A stretch of 64,000 nt of DNA from Odobenus rosmarus divergens (GCF_000321225.1 NW_004450286.1:1144508-1208507), one strand, 5' to 3'. Shown: positions 1-11,835, numbered from the stretch's first letter. Program-made: numbers and translations. Notes: generated by a model not told the origin, from the letters alone.

Positions 1-744
1 CCATCTCCCCCTTCTCCTGAAGTGCCTTTCTACCCTTCTCTACTTACCGGCCAGGGCCCAGTATAAATGCTACTGTGGAGGAACTTTCTGGACTTCTGCG
101 GTCTGCAGTGAGCTCCTCCTCCTGTGACTGTTTCTCTCCAGGTGGCCTTCCCACAGGGAAGGACTAGGAAAGGCTGCTCTCGAGAGTGGAAGTTAAACGC
201 CAGCAAAATCCCTGAAAAGACCTGGAAGTAGTTATCTGTGAGGAGGAGGACTTGTGAAGAGAGAGTAGTGCCAGGCTTTTCCATTTTGTCTTAAGCCTGC
301 TAGAGCTAGTTAGCTCAGTAAACACTGTGCAGAAGTAACTCTGTTAAAACCCTGGTGAATTGTGCGAGGTGGGGCGTCAGGGCCAGTCCTCGATGCCTGG
401 TGCATTTTGCTTGCTCTTGGCGTCCCGCACCTCCCAGCTTTGGAAACCAGGTGGCATTTCAGAGATTGGCAGCCGAGTCCCAGAGGCCCAGCTGTCTACG
501 GGCTTGCGTCTCCTTCCAGGGTGCCCGGCCCCACCCGTAGCTCCTGAGCACACCTGGAGGTCCTGGGAGTTTGGATCTTCTGGAAGGGGTGCAGGTGCCA
601 GTCTAAGTTTTCATTTTCACACTCCAGAAAAATCTCTTTTCTCTCCATCAGCCTCCTGAATGGGCGCCCCATGCTGCACACAGTCCCAGGTCTTGTTCTG
701 TTAAACTGAGCTCTGTCGGGGGAGGGGAGCTGGGTCCGAGTCAC

Positions 745-1095
745 AACTCTTTTTATGCACCGTGCCTCAGTTTCCATGATGATAAAATGGGGACGAACAT
801 AATAATACCTATCTCAGGGGTTGTTAAATTAGACAAAGTGTGTCAGGTGCTTAGAAAAGTCTCAGGCACAGGTACATAGGTACATATGGTACAAAGGAAG
901 TACCAGATAAGGGTAAGCTGTTATATTACTTTTTGTTTCTAGGACTGTTTACTGACCATGGTAAGAAGAGTGAGCAAAGCATAGTGTAGACCAATGTCAT
1001 GGAAAGACTATGGGCTTCAGAGTTGGGTTACTCTGGGTTCTAATCCCAGCTCTATATTCATGGGCATGGGTCGCCAACTTCAGCAAGCCTCTGAT
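745..1095 (+). repeat. two MIR fragments
   Basis: Positions 745-925 carry the MIR phrase CTCAGTTTCC followed by an AAAATGGGGA-like stretch and a GGTGCTTAG tail. Positions 970-1095 carry the MIR head (TTCTAATCCCAGCTCTA). Both are in the + orientation. They are ancient tRNA-derived SINE relics, identified by eye from recalled consensus phrases. Confidence 0.7.
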
Positions 1096-1649
1096 CTCCC
1101 CGCAACAGTACACATTCTAGCATGTTCTGAGGCACACAGCCCACAAACATTTGACTGCAGCTTGCAGCCTCCTCTCTTTGACGGGAGCATTGACCAAAGA
1201 GCCTTTGTTTAGTAAAATCATGGAGTCACAGAATGTCCAGCCTGGTTAGGACGCCCCAGATCCCATGGTTCCAACCCACATTTTACAGAAGAGGAGACAC
1301 GGCCCTTGGGGAATGTGTTTCCCTGAGACCCCGTGGCTGATAGCAGAGGGGCCAGGATGAGAATGGGGGCCTCCTGAGCCTCGCCCACCGTGGCGTAAAC
1401 ACTGAGGGTCACCTGTGCCTCTTTCAGAGCCAGAACCACGAACCAGCCAGAGAGAAGATTGGAAGACAGTGGCTCTATTTTGAAATAGCCTGGCCTAAAG
1501 GGGAAACAGGAATTGCGCAGGGCAGAACTAAGTCCCCTGCACAGGCCTGGACCAGCCAGCCCTCAGTAAATGCGAGTCAGCATCATTACTGTCACCATTA
1601 TTATCTTTAGGGCCAAGTAGCCACAGCTGGTGGGAGGCCCAGTCCCTCT

Positions 1650-2145
1650 GTACCAGTGACTCCTGAACACGGGTGCCCATCAGAGGTGCTTGTTAAAACA
1701 CAGATGGCTAGGACCTGCTCCCCGAGCTTCTGATTCTACAGGTCCGGGCTGGGGCCTGAGAATGTGCATTTCTAACAAGTCCTGGGCTGATGCTGATACG
1801 GTAGGTCCGGGGTTGCCACTCTGAGAACCACTGTGTTGGCCTGGCCCTTGCTCCTGAGCATGGTCCTGGGACCTGCCTGGTAGAAATGCAGAATCTCAGG
1901 CCCCATCCCAGACCTGCGGCATCAGAAGCCTCGCCTTAGCAGGATCCCCAGTCGTCTGTGTGAGTATTGTGGTTCGAGAAGCAGACGTCCCCACCATGGC
2001 TGCAGAGCAGAAGCATCAGGAAACCTTTGAAACCCCCTGACTCCCAAGCCCCAGCTCCCGCTAATTAAGTCAGAGTCTCTGGGAGCGAGACTCGGACATC
2101 AGGAGTCTGTGATTCCAGTGTGGCCACATCTGAGAACCACCAGCT
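1650..2145 (+). repeat. cluster of MER5-type hAT fragments
   Basis: Three successive pieces (about 1650-1845, 1863-1985 and 2005-2145) each contain a MER5A-like core: a TTGTTAAAA or GTAGAAATGCAGAATC block, a GGCCCCATCCCAGA-like block, and an ending such as GAGAACCAC. These are non-autonomous hAT-Charlie DNA transposon remnants in the same orientation. Boundaries are approximate. Confidence 0.65.
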
Positions 2146-2350
2146 AGAGTCCACGGTGGCAGCCAGGAGGGGCCTCAGGGACCATAAGTTCCAACCCTGG
2201 CATTTGACCGAGATGCAAATCAGATGCAAATCGGAACCACAGCGGCCTGCCTGAGGTCCCACGGTCGGGAGGTAACACATCCAGATAATTCTTCCACTAG
2301 CTTTTTCAATTCTAAGTCCCCTTAGTACAGCTCCATGGTAGCTGCTATTG

Positions 2351-2580
2351 ACGTGCCAGGGTCCGCGGGCGTCCGTCGCCCCTTGGAAGACAGGCCTGCT
2401 CGTTGGAAACGGCCCCTGCTGCATCCCAGAGCAGCCTTCTGTGCTGCGTGCATGTTGTCCGTGCCAGGGAGGCGGTGCGCATAGTGTTAGGGGCGTGCGC
2501 TGAAGGCCGGCTCTGCTTGCAGCTCCTCTAACAACGGGGACGGCGATGTTAGCACCCATCCGTGGAGCCATGGTGCGGAT
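2351..2580. promoter_or_regulatory. small CpG-rich patch
   Basis: I count about 20 CpG dinucleotides in roughly 230-240 bases, where the flanking kilobases are CpG-poor. G+C is near 60 percent and the observed/expected CpG ratio is close to 0.9 by hand count. This meets the classical size and ratio limits for a minimal CpG island. No ORF, TATA element or splice donor with a clear first exon is evident, so a promoter role is only a possibility. It could equally be an unmethylated or recently acquired CpG-rich segment. Confidence 0.4.
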
Positions 2581-2644
2581 TAAGGGTTCATGGGACAATC
2601 AGTGACTGGCTCACGGGGAGCACTTTATAAATATGAATTATTAT

Positions 2645-2835
2645 TTCAGTAACTGGGTGACCTTGGGTAAGTCATGTGATCTTCTCTGTGACTCCGCCTC
2701 CTCCTTTGCTAGGTGGAGGTAAGCAGAGGACTGGCCTCACTGGGTGGTTGTGAGGAGGAGGTAAACTCGTGAGTCTGAAGCCCCAAGCGCAGTTTCCTGC
2801 ACACAGCTGGCATCCACGAATAGTGGCTGTGGCCG
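2645..2835 (+). repeat. MIR fragment
   Basis: The segment shows the MIR order ACTGGGTGACCTTGGGTAAG, a CTCCGCCTCCTC stretch in place of the usual CTCAGTTTCC, and a tail with AGCTGGCATCCACGAATAG. It is an ancient SINE in the + orientation. Confidence 0.65.
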
Positions 2836-3205
2836 TGCGTCACAGACTGAAAGCCTGAGCGAGGGTAAGTTCTGGCTGGAGCAGGCTCTGAGTTGGGCCG
2901 GTTCTGACTCTCCCGAGGGAGCATCTAAAACCAGGGGGATTAAAGGTTTCTGGGGTATTTTTGTCTGGAGAACAGCTTATAATGTCCCTCATCCTCATTG
3001 ATGTAAAAGATTGCCGTGCCAGGGCAGATATACTATGTGTGATCCAAGAGGGCAGAGTAGCAGTTATCATGTAGTTCATGAACGAACTCTCTAACAATTA
3101 AAACCATTCTATAGAAAGGAGGGTGAGCTCCCCATCACCGGAGGTATTCAAGAACTTTATGCCCTCTGGTGGAGACATTAAAAGAATTTCAGGTCTGAGA
3201 TTGGA

Positions 3206-3375
3206 GGCTACATAGTGTTTCCCAAGTTTGCTTATTGCTAAGAATCACCTGGGAATATTTATTAAAAACACAAATTCCCCGGTGGTCACTGCAGACGCAC
3301 TGGAGCAGAATTTCAGGGGTGGGGGCCTAGGATTCACCTCTCCACATGATTCTTACTGGGAAGTTTGGAAAACAT
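3206..3375 (+). repeat. MER5-like fragment
   Basis: The phrases AGAATCACCTGGGAATATTT and CAGAATTTCAGGGGTGGGG follow the MER5A order. Divergence is high and the ends are uncertain. Confidence 0.55.
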
Positions 3376-4474
3376 GGACTAAATGGCCTCCAGTCTCCTA
3401 ACTGAGATTCTGTGGAAAAAAAGTTGATGTGGAAACAAGACATTGTGGGCGGGCTCAGGTCACACTCCCACAGCCTTGGGAGTCCTGCTTCTTGGCCAGG
3501 CCTCGGAGCCCATGGACACACCAGCTTGAGTCCCCAATACTTTCTCCTTTGGGGCTGTAACTGTGTCAGCAGGGGCTCTGCCACCCTCTCTGCCTCCCCC
3601 ATACTAGACCCTGTCACCAGGCCCGGCTCTTGGCAGGGACTGAGCTGGGGGCACAATTTTGTGTTTCTGAGAAAAAACATGAGTTTGACCCAGCCCTCCT
3701 GACTCCCTGCAGTCTGTTTTGTTTACTTCTCCGATTTGCTTGTTTTGCCCTGGTTCTGCCCACCAGTCACTTTTCATTAGGCATTCATTAGGATTAACAA
3801 GATAACTTCTAATGAAAGACCTGTGCATTGTGAATAAAAGCTACTTTATTAACACAAAGCACTATCATAATTAGAGGCTTAGGGAGATGCAGTTTGGCCT
3901 TCTTGCAATAATAATTATAATTATGAGAATAATCTTGCTTTGTGTTTATTACAGTGCCTTCCCGCAAGCTTCTCTGTTCTCTGCTGCAGCTCAGATATCA
4001 GTGGCGGGGGAGGGCACTGGAGAGTCCTGCCTGAATCCAGCTGCTGTCCAGATGCTGTTGTCCCCTGTTGTTAGTACCCCTGAGTCCCCCTTGGGGTCTG
4101 TGGGCATGCATGCACCACCCGCTCTCATGAAATGTTCCCATGCCAGAGGCTTCCTCACTGAGGACTCACTGAGCAAGGGCAGGCTCTAGGAAATTGTAGG
4201 ACGTGGCAGGGCTCAAAGGGGGTGTCCCGGAGCAATGCAAGTCCTCTGGGCCTTTGCTTGTGCCTTGGCCCACATCTGGGCTGCCTTCCCTCTCCTCTGA
4301 CTCTAGTAATCTCTCATCCATCAGCATCTAGCGTGAACCGAGGGTGACCAGCTCTCTGGAATTGCCTAGGACTGAGGAGCAGTCCCCCAGGACGCAGGAC
4401 TTTCAGTGCCCAAATTGGGAACGTTCCGAGCAAACCAGGAAAAGTTGGTCACCCTACTGGAATCTTTGCATTCA

Positions 4475-5475
4475 GATTCTTTGTCCTTCATCATCTTGCC
4501 AAAATGCCCTTGGACAATTTACCTATCAACACGGGCCTCACTTTCCACCTGTGAGGGTAACTCGTGGTGGTTATGGGAATTTAATGAGTTAATATCTAAA
4601 AAGTGCCTGTGACCGTGCCTGGCACATAGTGAATACTCAGCAATGTTAGCTATGTTTGTTTTGTTGAGTTGAGTGAGACCTTTGAGATCCCCTGGCCTCC
4701 ATGTGGTTCATGCATCCTCTGGGTGGTGACTGCTTGGTCACACCCCCTGATGTGGCCCTCACTTCCTCACAGGGGAGACTTTTCCTTTACGGCTGGTGAA
4801 CTATCCCCTGTACCGTCAGCTGTTCCATAAAGAATGGGACCCTCTTCTTGATGACATCCCCTGGCTTCTTGAGGATGACTCACCTGTCTCCAGTCTGGGT
4901 CTTCTCTTCCCTGGGCAGGGTACCCCCCTCCGTTAGTGAGACCTGGCCCCTAGCCATATCCTAGCTGTGTCCTCTGTAAGGAGTGCTGCGTGCTCCCGTA
5001 AGCCCCAGGGCCCAGCATGGAACTTGGCTCAGCCTAGGAGGCTTTTCTCTACTGCAGACAGGTGTAGTGGGTATAGATGGTACCCATCCTTTGAATTAGA
5101 TCTGAGAAGAATTTCCTGAGAACAAAAGGGGACTGGCCTCTGTCCCCAGAATCACATGCCCTGAACTAGAAAAGCCCACAGGACTTTTTGGCCAAGGCCC
5201 TGGTTCCCCTTTGAGATGGTCTGCATAGACTCCCCTTTCTCTGGCTCGGCCCAGGGACAGGTACCTAAGTACTTCTTAAGGGGGCAAGGTAGTAGAATGT
5301 TAGGCCCCGTGGCTTCCTGAACAGCTTAACCATCTCCATCTTACTCCCCTTCTTTTAGCTGTATGGCCTTGGGCAAGTCACTCCATTGCAGTTTCCTCAT
5401 TCATACAGAGAGGATAGTTCTAACAACCTAGCACATGTGAAAGAGGGAGTGGTACTATTTATGGCTATTATTATC
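4475..5475 (+). repeat. scattered MIR pieces
   Basis: Two MIR fragments in the + orientation are visible: one ending near 4665 (GTGCCTGGCACATAGTGAATA) and one at about 5345-5475 (GCCTTGGGCAAGTCACTCC then GTTTCCTCATTC). The sequence between them, about 4670-5340, holds nothing I recognise. Confidence 0.6.
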
Positions 5476-6689
5476 CCCGTCCCCCAAGGAACGAGCATGA
5501 GATAGATCACTCCTTGTGCACAGGTGGGGAGAAGACTGGGCAGGGTTGAGACCTGTTCCCGCATGTCCGAGTGCCTGGATCTCCATATTCTCGTCCCGGG
5601 GACCATGGAGAACTGTTCCTGAGATCATGGACCTGTCCTCTCAGCAGGAATTGGAGTCTCCATGCAGTGTTGGCGGCTGGTGATGGGGCCTGGACGGGGC
5701 ACATTTGCATCACATCCCAGCAGAGCCCTTTGCCATCGGTGGGGTGCTGTACCCCTCCCACATGCACGCCAGCCTCTGCGAGGCGGTTCTGGGGTCAAAG
5801 GGTGGATGGAACAGATGGCATCCCTAAGAACAAAAAAAAATCCTAGGGAAGTCGCTAAGCACAGTGGGGAACGGTGCCTGGCACACAGTAGGACTATTAT
5901 GGAAATGAATAAGACCAGCAGGCGTGAACACATTGCAGGCCGTTAGCACCCTCAGATGGGGGGGGGGCTATATGCTTCTGTGACTTAGGTCGGTTGGCCC
6001 GATGAGGCTGCAGAGGCCTGCGTTGCTTGAGTTGGAGACTGGAAAAGGGGAGAGTGTATGGTTGGGATGGTGTGTGGGTGGCCCAGGTGGCGGGAAGGAG
6101 GTTGTGGGCTGGGCATTTCTGGGCTGATGTACTCAGGGAAGACAGCTGTTCTGAGGATGCTTGGAAATAACTTGAATGGCCTTATGGCTTTACATCTCTT
6201 CTGCCAACATCGTGAGCACTTTCTCTCGCTTTGTGGGGAGTGGGGGTGCGCTGCACAATTGATTCTTGGTGCCTGAGTCCTGAAGCTTTTGCTCCACTTC
6301 AATACAGAGACTTTCTTTCTTTTATGGGTCTTTCTCATTTCTCTTATTGATGAGGAGCTGGCTGCCCTCGGTTTATACTTGAATTTGCCAGGTTATTTTT
6401 TCCAGTCAAAGCTGTTTTTATGATAAATTAAATTTTCTATTTTAAAAGTGAAGTATCACTATATATGCTTGAGAAATATTTTTATTTAAATATATAGTGG
6501 TACTTTGCCCATTTTATATAAAATAGACATCGGGACTGTAAGTAGTAATAAATTGCTCCAATCCTTTGTAATAACTATTTAACACTGTGATTATTTTCCT
6601 CTTTCCCAGGCATACGTACTTTTTTTAGTTTTACATGTATTACAGGGTGCATATAATTTTTTTCATTCTGCCTTAAAAAATGCTATAAC

Positions 6690-7060
6690 TTGAATTATTA
6701 AACAAGAAAAACAATGGACAGACTTAGGTCGATAAGACTATTCAAGAAGATCTACCAACACTGGAGAGGGTGGGGAGAAATACCAGAACTCCAAATAGAA
6801 AAACGGCAAGAGATGTGAACAGGATTTGCCACAAGAGAAGTAAAAATGGTTAATTACCCATGAATGATAATCCATCTCATTATTGAAAGACTTGCTGATT
6901 AAAAGCAAGAGATGCCATTTCCCCTGATCATATTAGCAAAAAAAATTTTTTTTAATGATCCTCTTACTTATTGGACAGAATGTATGTTAACTGGCATAAG
7001 TACTCTGGAAAGCAGTTTGGCAATACATCAGGAGCCATGTGTTTATTTGTTTTCTGCTTG
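6690..7060 (+). repeat. old L1 3' end fragment
   Basis: The sequence contains a degraded L1M 3'-region signature: an AGAGATGCCATTTCCCCTGA-like phrase, GCAAAAAAAAT, and GGAAAGCAGTTTGGCAATAC. No intact reading frame remains. Subfamily and exact limits need RepeatMasker. Confidence 0.5.
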
Positions 7061-7160
7061 TGAACATCTTATGTTCTTTTCTCATCTCTCTCTGGTAGTC
7101 TTAATTTTTTTGACTGAATTATATTGAGAATTTTAAATAATAAAGATAACTTTTTAATCA

Positions 7161-7353
7161 GATTTTTTAGTTAAATTAATTTAAGAGAGAGAGCATGAGC
7201 GGGAGGGGTAGAGGGAGCAGAAGAGACAATCTCAAGAAGACTCCATGCTGAGCACAGAGCCCGACGTGGGGCTCCATCTCACGAGCCTGAGATCACGACC
7301 TGAGCCAAAACCAGGAGTCAGTTGCTTGACCAGCTGAGCCACCCACGTGCCCC
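7161..7353 (-). repeat. CAN-SINE (older subfamily)
   Basis: Read on the + strand it runs from an A/T-rich tail through GAGAGAGAGCATGAGCGGGA to GAGCCACCCACGTGCCCC, which is the reversed tRNA-Lys-derived head. Divergence from the usual head and the CATGAGCGGG middle suggest an older carnivore SINE subfamily. It directly abuts a second SINE. Confidence 0.85.
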
Positions 7354-7363
7354 AAATAGAACT

Positions 7364-7482
7364 TTATTTTTAAGTTTATTTATTTATTTATTTAAGTAAT
7401 CTCTACACCCAACGTGGGCTCAAACTCACAACCCCGATATCAAGAGTAGCATGCTCCACTGACTGAGCCACACAGGTGCCCC
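7364..7482 (-). repeat. short CAN-SINE
   Basis: A (TTTA)n tail is followed directly by TAATCTCTACACCCAACGTG and then GAGCCACACAGGTGCCCC. The usual CT-rich middle is absent, as in the short carnivore SINE class. Confidence 0.85.
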
Positions 7483-7695
7483 TGAAGATAACTCTTTATC
7501 CTATTTGTAGATCCTTTTCACAATCTGTTGGCTTATTTTTTTAAACATCCAGGTCTATTGATCTGTTCTTTGTGATTCTGTCATTGCTCCTAGGTTTTGA
7601 AAGTCATCTTCACTTAAGAGGTTGTATTAAAGTCTGTTTACTTCTGATTTTTTTGTTTGATTTCAAAAATATTTCAAGGGTAATTCTGTCTAGAA

Positions 7696-7897
7696 TTTAC
7701 TTCGATTCTTTTTTTTTTTTTTTTAATTAGAGAGGGAAGAGGTGAGGTCAGAGGGAGAGGGAGAGAGAGAATCTTAAGCAGGCTCCATGACCTGGGGCTT
7801 GATCTCACAACCCTGAGATCATGACCTGAGCTGAAATCAAGAGTCTGATGCATAACCAACTGAGCTACCCAGGCGTCCTAAGTTTACTTTGATTCTT
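7696..7897 (-). repeat. CAN-SINE with near-perfect target-site duplication
   Basis: The flanks are TTTACTTCGATTCTT (7696-7710) and TTTACTTTGATTCTT (7883-7897), differing at one base. Between them are a poly-T tract, a GA-rich middle and a reversed head ending CTACCCAGGCGTCC. This is an L1-mobilised carnivore SINE inserted into the antisense L1. Confidence 0.9.
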
Positions 7898-8379
7898 AGG
7901 TTAATTGAGAGTCTCTTTTGTTTTCCCAGAATTGTTAATTGGCTATTCTGATATCAGTTATTAACCCTTCCCCTCCCCAATTCATTTGTGAGGCCTCCTT
8001 TCATGTTTATTAAATTATGACATGTTATTTATAGACTACATTTTCCAGACTATTTTCTTTCTCTAATCTCTTTTTCCTATTGCCCTCTGTTTTAATTATT
8101 GTAATCTTAAAACATTGGTTATCCCCCTACCTTCTCCTCTTCTAGGGAGCCTTGCTTGCTTAATTCCCTAGCTGAAATTTAAAACCATTTCAAAAAATGG
8201 TTTTGGGTTTTGAAGTTAAAAAAAAAAAAGAACAAAGAACTTTCTGGATTTTCAGGAGGAATTACATTAAACAATCTATAAACTGATTTCTGAAACATAT
8301 CACTATCATTTCAATCTTTTGATTTGTCATTAACGAGCATATCCTGTATCTTCACATACAAATCTATTTTTTTAGCATT

Positions 8380-8815
8380 TCTTAATTTTTTAAAATTTAT
8401 TTAAATTCAATTTAGTTGACATGTAATGTATTATTAGTTTCAGTTTTAGTGATTCATCAGTTGCATATAACACCCAGTGCTCATTCCATCACATGCCCTC
8501 ACTGATGCCCATCACCCATTTAGCCCATCCCCTGCACCCACCTCCCCCCCAGCAACGCTCAGTTTGTTTCCTATAGTTAAGAGTCTCTTATAGTTTGCCT
8601 CCCTCTCTGTTTTCATCTTATTTTATTTTTCCCTCCCTCCCCCTATGTTCATCTGTTTTGTTTCTTAAATTCCACATATGAGTGAAATCATATGGTATTT
8701 GTCTTTCTCTAACTGACTTATTTCACTTAGCATAATACCCTCTAGTTCCAAAGCCATCTTTGTGAACTTTTCTTCCTTTTCTTAATATTGGTCAGATACA
8801 TTTTCCATTCTGGTT
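8380..8815 (-). repeat. carnivore L1 3' end, antisense
   Basis: Read in reverse it is the L1 3' UTR end familiar from carnivores: the + strand shows TTAAATTCAATTTAGTTGAC, GATTCATCAGTTGCATATAA, CACCCAGTGCTCATTCCATC, and further on CTTAGCATAATACCCTCTAG. It is 5' truncated, as most L1 insertions are, and appears younger than the surrounding L1. Confidence 0.75.
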
Positions 8816-9504
8816 ATCTCTATATATTTTATATTATTATTGTCATTTGAAGTAGGATCTTTAAAAATTATATTTTATTGCTGACATATGGGAATATTAC
8901 TGAATTTTGCGTATGTATTTTGATTAGCCACTTCGCTGAGACCTTTTTAATTTGCGTAGTTTGTCAGATTACTACTTTAGTTTTTTGAGGCTATGCAGCC
9001 ATTTCATATGCACATAATAATCATTCTATCTGTTTGCAGTGTTTATATTTTCTATTTCTTTGGCCAGAACTTCCAAGATCGTATTCAGAGATACTGGTGA
9101 TGGAAGGCATCCTTATTTTGCTCTTTGCTTTCAAGGGAAAGCTTCTGACGTTTTCCTTGATGTTGCTTCTAGCTTGAATGAGATCTGTCGCTTTTACCCA
9201 AAGGGGCTGTTACGATTTACAACCACAACAAAGATTCCTTTCTAGCCCTAGCCCATTGTGCATCTGGCACAAAGTACTAGGAAAATAATTGTTTGGAAGT
9301 GTTTGCTCTTTCTAGAATCCCCAGGGTGCTCCAAACTTTGAGCCTACAGAGCCAGTCCATTTCCAGCCCTTCATCTCCCTCTACTGAAAGCCCCACTTCT
9401 GGGGATTCGTTCCTTCCTGGCAGGACCTTGAACCCTCTTCTGCCAGCCCTACTGGCTGATGTAAGAGCCAGTGCCTGACACTGGACAGTGGCAGGGCTAG
9501 AGTC

Positions 9505-9627
9505 ACTCAAGCAGACTCCCCACAGAGCTCAGAGCCCCACTCGGGGCTCCACCCCAAGACCTGAGACCATAACCTGAGCCGAAATCAAGAGCCAGATGCT
9601 TAACCGACTGAGCCACCTAGGTGCCCC
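9505..9627 (-). repeat. truncated CAN-SINE
   Basis: It begins abruptly in the middle (CTCAAGCAGACTCCCCACAG) and continues to the reversed head GAGCCACCTAGGTGCCCC. The GA-rich tract and the A/T tail are missing, so the 3' part of the SINE has been lost. Confidence 0.85.
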
Positions 9628-9914
9628 AAGACACTTCTTAATAGGATGCCCTGTAGAAGACCCCTGTGGATTCTCAGTTGTCTGGACTTCTGCCCTTGCC
9701 CTATCTGCCCCCTTTCTTTTCTCAGACCAGCTCCGTGAGATCGCCAGTACCCCTACTTTGCCCTCCGGGTGTGCTGGAGCACTGCCAGCCCTGTGCTCTG
9801 GAGGTCTTCCCAGTCCAGGGGGAAAACAGACACAAAACAAGGGTAACCCAGTACAGGATGAAAAGGTCTCATTCGTGCTCTATGAGACTCCCAAGATTGG
9901 AGCAACTGACTGCC

Positions 9915-10555
9915 TAGAGCAGTCAGAGAAGGCTTTTAGAGGAGGTGACATTTGAGCTGGTCTTAAAGCAAGGGTAGAAATTCTGTGAGGCAGATGAGAG
10001 AGAAGGGCTTCAATTATGATTATTTCGACAGACTTTGCATTACTGTTGCTGTTCAGAATGGGATCTGTAAAAACTATATATCATTACTGGCATGTAGAAA
10101 TATTAACTGAATGTTGCATAATTATTTTGGAGCGATCTCTAAAGGCTTAGGGGCCAAGGGGAGTCCAGCCTCTTTGGGGAAAAAGAAGTTTGCAGAGAGA
10201 TGGGACAGTGCTGTCTGAGTTGGTTAGTGCTCCTGGGGTTCAGGGCTTGGAGGAGGGTGGCCCCCAATAATGGGTATGATCCAGGAAGATTTCCAAAGAG
10301 ATGGGATGGGAGCTGGCCTTGAAGCATAGTGAGGATTTGGGTAGAGTGGGAAGGGGAGGTGAAGTGGAAGAGGCGGAGAGAAACAGCATCCCCATCCCCA
10401 CTGTGCACCTCCCAGGCGTATTTAATACTTTTCATATTTAGTTTTCCTGACAGCTCTGCTCGGTAGATGGTAGTAGTACCCTTGTTCTGCAGATGAGGAA
10501 ACTGAGGCTCAGGGGCTTTAAGTGACTTAGCGTAACTGGAGAGCCTAGTTTCTGA
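9915..10555. repeat. L1 scrap and MIR
   Basis: About 10045-10110 repeats an antisense L1 phrase also present near 8870 (a CATATGGGAATATTA-like stretch, here CATGTAGAAATATTA). About 10435-10555 is a MIR on the minus strand (GCAGATGAGGAAACTGAGGC). Positions 9915-9990 and 10275-10370 share a TTTGAGCTGG or GCTGGCCTTGAAG phrase typical of an ancient repeat I cannot name. Confidence 0.5.
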
Positions 10556-10609
10556 GCTTCCATGCCTTCAGTGCGGCCCTGCTGTCCTATGTACGCAATT
10601 GCTTTCTCC

Positions 10610-11340
10610 AGATAGAACTCGCATATCATACAATTCACCCACTTCAAGTGGACAATTCAGCGGTTTTAATATATTCCCAGAGTCATGCAACTATCATCAC
10701 CATCCAGTTTTAGAGCCCCCACCCCCGAGCTGCCCAGCCCTAGGCAACCATTACCCTGCCTTCCGTGTCTAGACATTCGCCTGCTCTGGACATTTCACGT
10801 CAATGGCCTGATCATTTGGGACTGGCTTCTGCCACTGAGCATCCTGTTTTCAAGGTTTATCCACACTGTAGCATGTATTGGTATTTTGCTTCTTTTTATG
10901 GCCAAACAATATACTTTTTTTAAAGATTTTTCTTTATTTGTCAGAGAGAGAGGGAGGGAGAGAGAGAGAGCACAAGCAGGGGCAGCGGCAGACAGAGGGA
11001 GAAGGCGGCTACCCGCTGAGCAGGAGCCAGATGTGGGATTCGATCCCAGAACCCTGGGATCATGACCTGAGCCGAAGGCAGACGCTTAACCTACTGAGCC
11101 ACCCGGGTGCCCCAAACAATATTCTTTTTGATGGATAATACCACATTTTGCTTATCCACTCGGTCTGTGGATGGATGGGTGGGTGGTTTGCACGTTGGAG
11201 TGTTGTGAGTAATGCGGCAGTGAAGGCCCCCGTGTGGTATGTTTTCAGTTCTCTCCGGTGTACCCCTACAAGTGGAATTGCTGGGTCATGGGGTAACACC
11301 GGGCTTACCCGTTGGAAATGGCCAGACTGTGCCCCATGGT
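10610..11340 (-). repeat. antisense L1M 3' region split by a SINE
   Basis: The + strand reads through the reversed L1M 3' UTR: ATACAATTCACCCACTTCAA, GCAACTATCATCACCATCC, GGCAACCATTACCCTGCC, then after the SINE TTGATGGATAATACCACATT and GGAATTGCTGGGTCATGGGG. The two arms are collinear, so the SINE inserted after the L1. The L1 ends about 500 bases upstream of the LRRC20 exon at 11836. Confidence 0.75.
10903..11128 (-). repeat. CAN-SINE with target-site duplication
   Basis: Flanking repeats CAAACAATATACTTTT (10903-10918) and CAAACAATATTCTTTT (11113-11128) bracket a full-length SINE with a GAGAGAGAGGGAGGGAGAGA middle and a reversed head GAGCCACCCGGGTGCCCC. The single mismatch in the duplication indicates moderate age. 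Confidence 0.92.
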
Positions 11341-11835
11341 GGCCTCTCGGCTGCCTCTGACGCAGGCTTGCCTTTGGAGTGACAGGGCTGGGAAGAAGGT
11401 CACACCATGAAGTCTGTGTGAACCACCTGTTTTCCAAGGCGACTGTTACAGAGTAGTGTTGAGACGGCGGCCTCACTGTGGAGTCTTCGGTGAGTGCAGA
11501 GGGCGGACTCGGCAGGGGCTCAAGGACGCTGCCATGAGTGGCCGTCATCCTGAGCGGGCACAGCCACCCCTGCTGCACTTGAGCTCCTCGGCCGTGCTCC
11601 CAGACAAGGTGCTGCGCCAAACCCACGGGTTCAGGGTGCGAGAGAGGGACGGGTGTGACCCATGGTGATGAGGGCTCTCAGAAGAGGGCGGGCAGGCTTT
11701 GGAGCCTGGCACAGGGGAGACGGGTGAGAGAGAAGGGAGGTGGGGAGCAGAGGCAGGGCTGGGGGCTATGCGGTGTGGGGCGAGTCCCCAAGCAGCTGTG
11801 GCTAACTCTGCTCTGTCTCTGTTCTCTGGCTGCAG

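Larger units (their letters stand above)
7483..9245 (-). repeat. antisense L1 (ORF2 region), interrupted
   Basis: Several segments match reversed L1 ORF2: GGAATTACATTAAACAATCT at about 8258, TTTATTGCTGACATATGGGA at about 8875, and a 9040-9200 stretch with ATTTCTTTGGCCAG and GGAAGGCATCCTTATTTTGC. The copy is highly diverged with many stops, so it is a dead element. A SINE (7711-7882) and a separate, less diverged L1 3' end (8380-8815) lie inside it. Confidence 0.7.
1..11835 (+). other. LRRC20: LRRC20 5' intron or upstream flank, no coding exon seen
   Basis: This stretch precedes the first recognisable LRRC20 exon. I looked for a short coding exon that ends with G after a complete codon and a GT donor, which is what the phase of the next exon requires, and saw none that encodes a plausible N-terminus. 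It is therefore read as intron (or, less likely, upstream flank). Roughly half is interspersed repeats: MIR and MER5 pieces up to 6 kb, then a run of antisense L1 interrupted by CAN-SINEs from 6.7 to 11.3 kb. Positions 1-740, 3400-4450 and 5500-6650 show nothing I can name apart from short MIR tails and A+T-rich sequence. Confidence 0.7.

Noticed and set aside
2065..2598. A 177-codon minus strand open frame
   Set aside because: It spans MER5 and MIR relics and the CpG-rich patch. The lack of stops reflects base composition, and no family is recognisable.
1..11835. Search for the first LRRC20 coding exon
   Set aside because: No ATG-containing exon ending in phase 1 with a GT donor and a plausible N-terminal sequence was found. 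It is assumed to lie upstream of the window.
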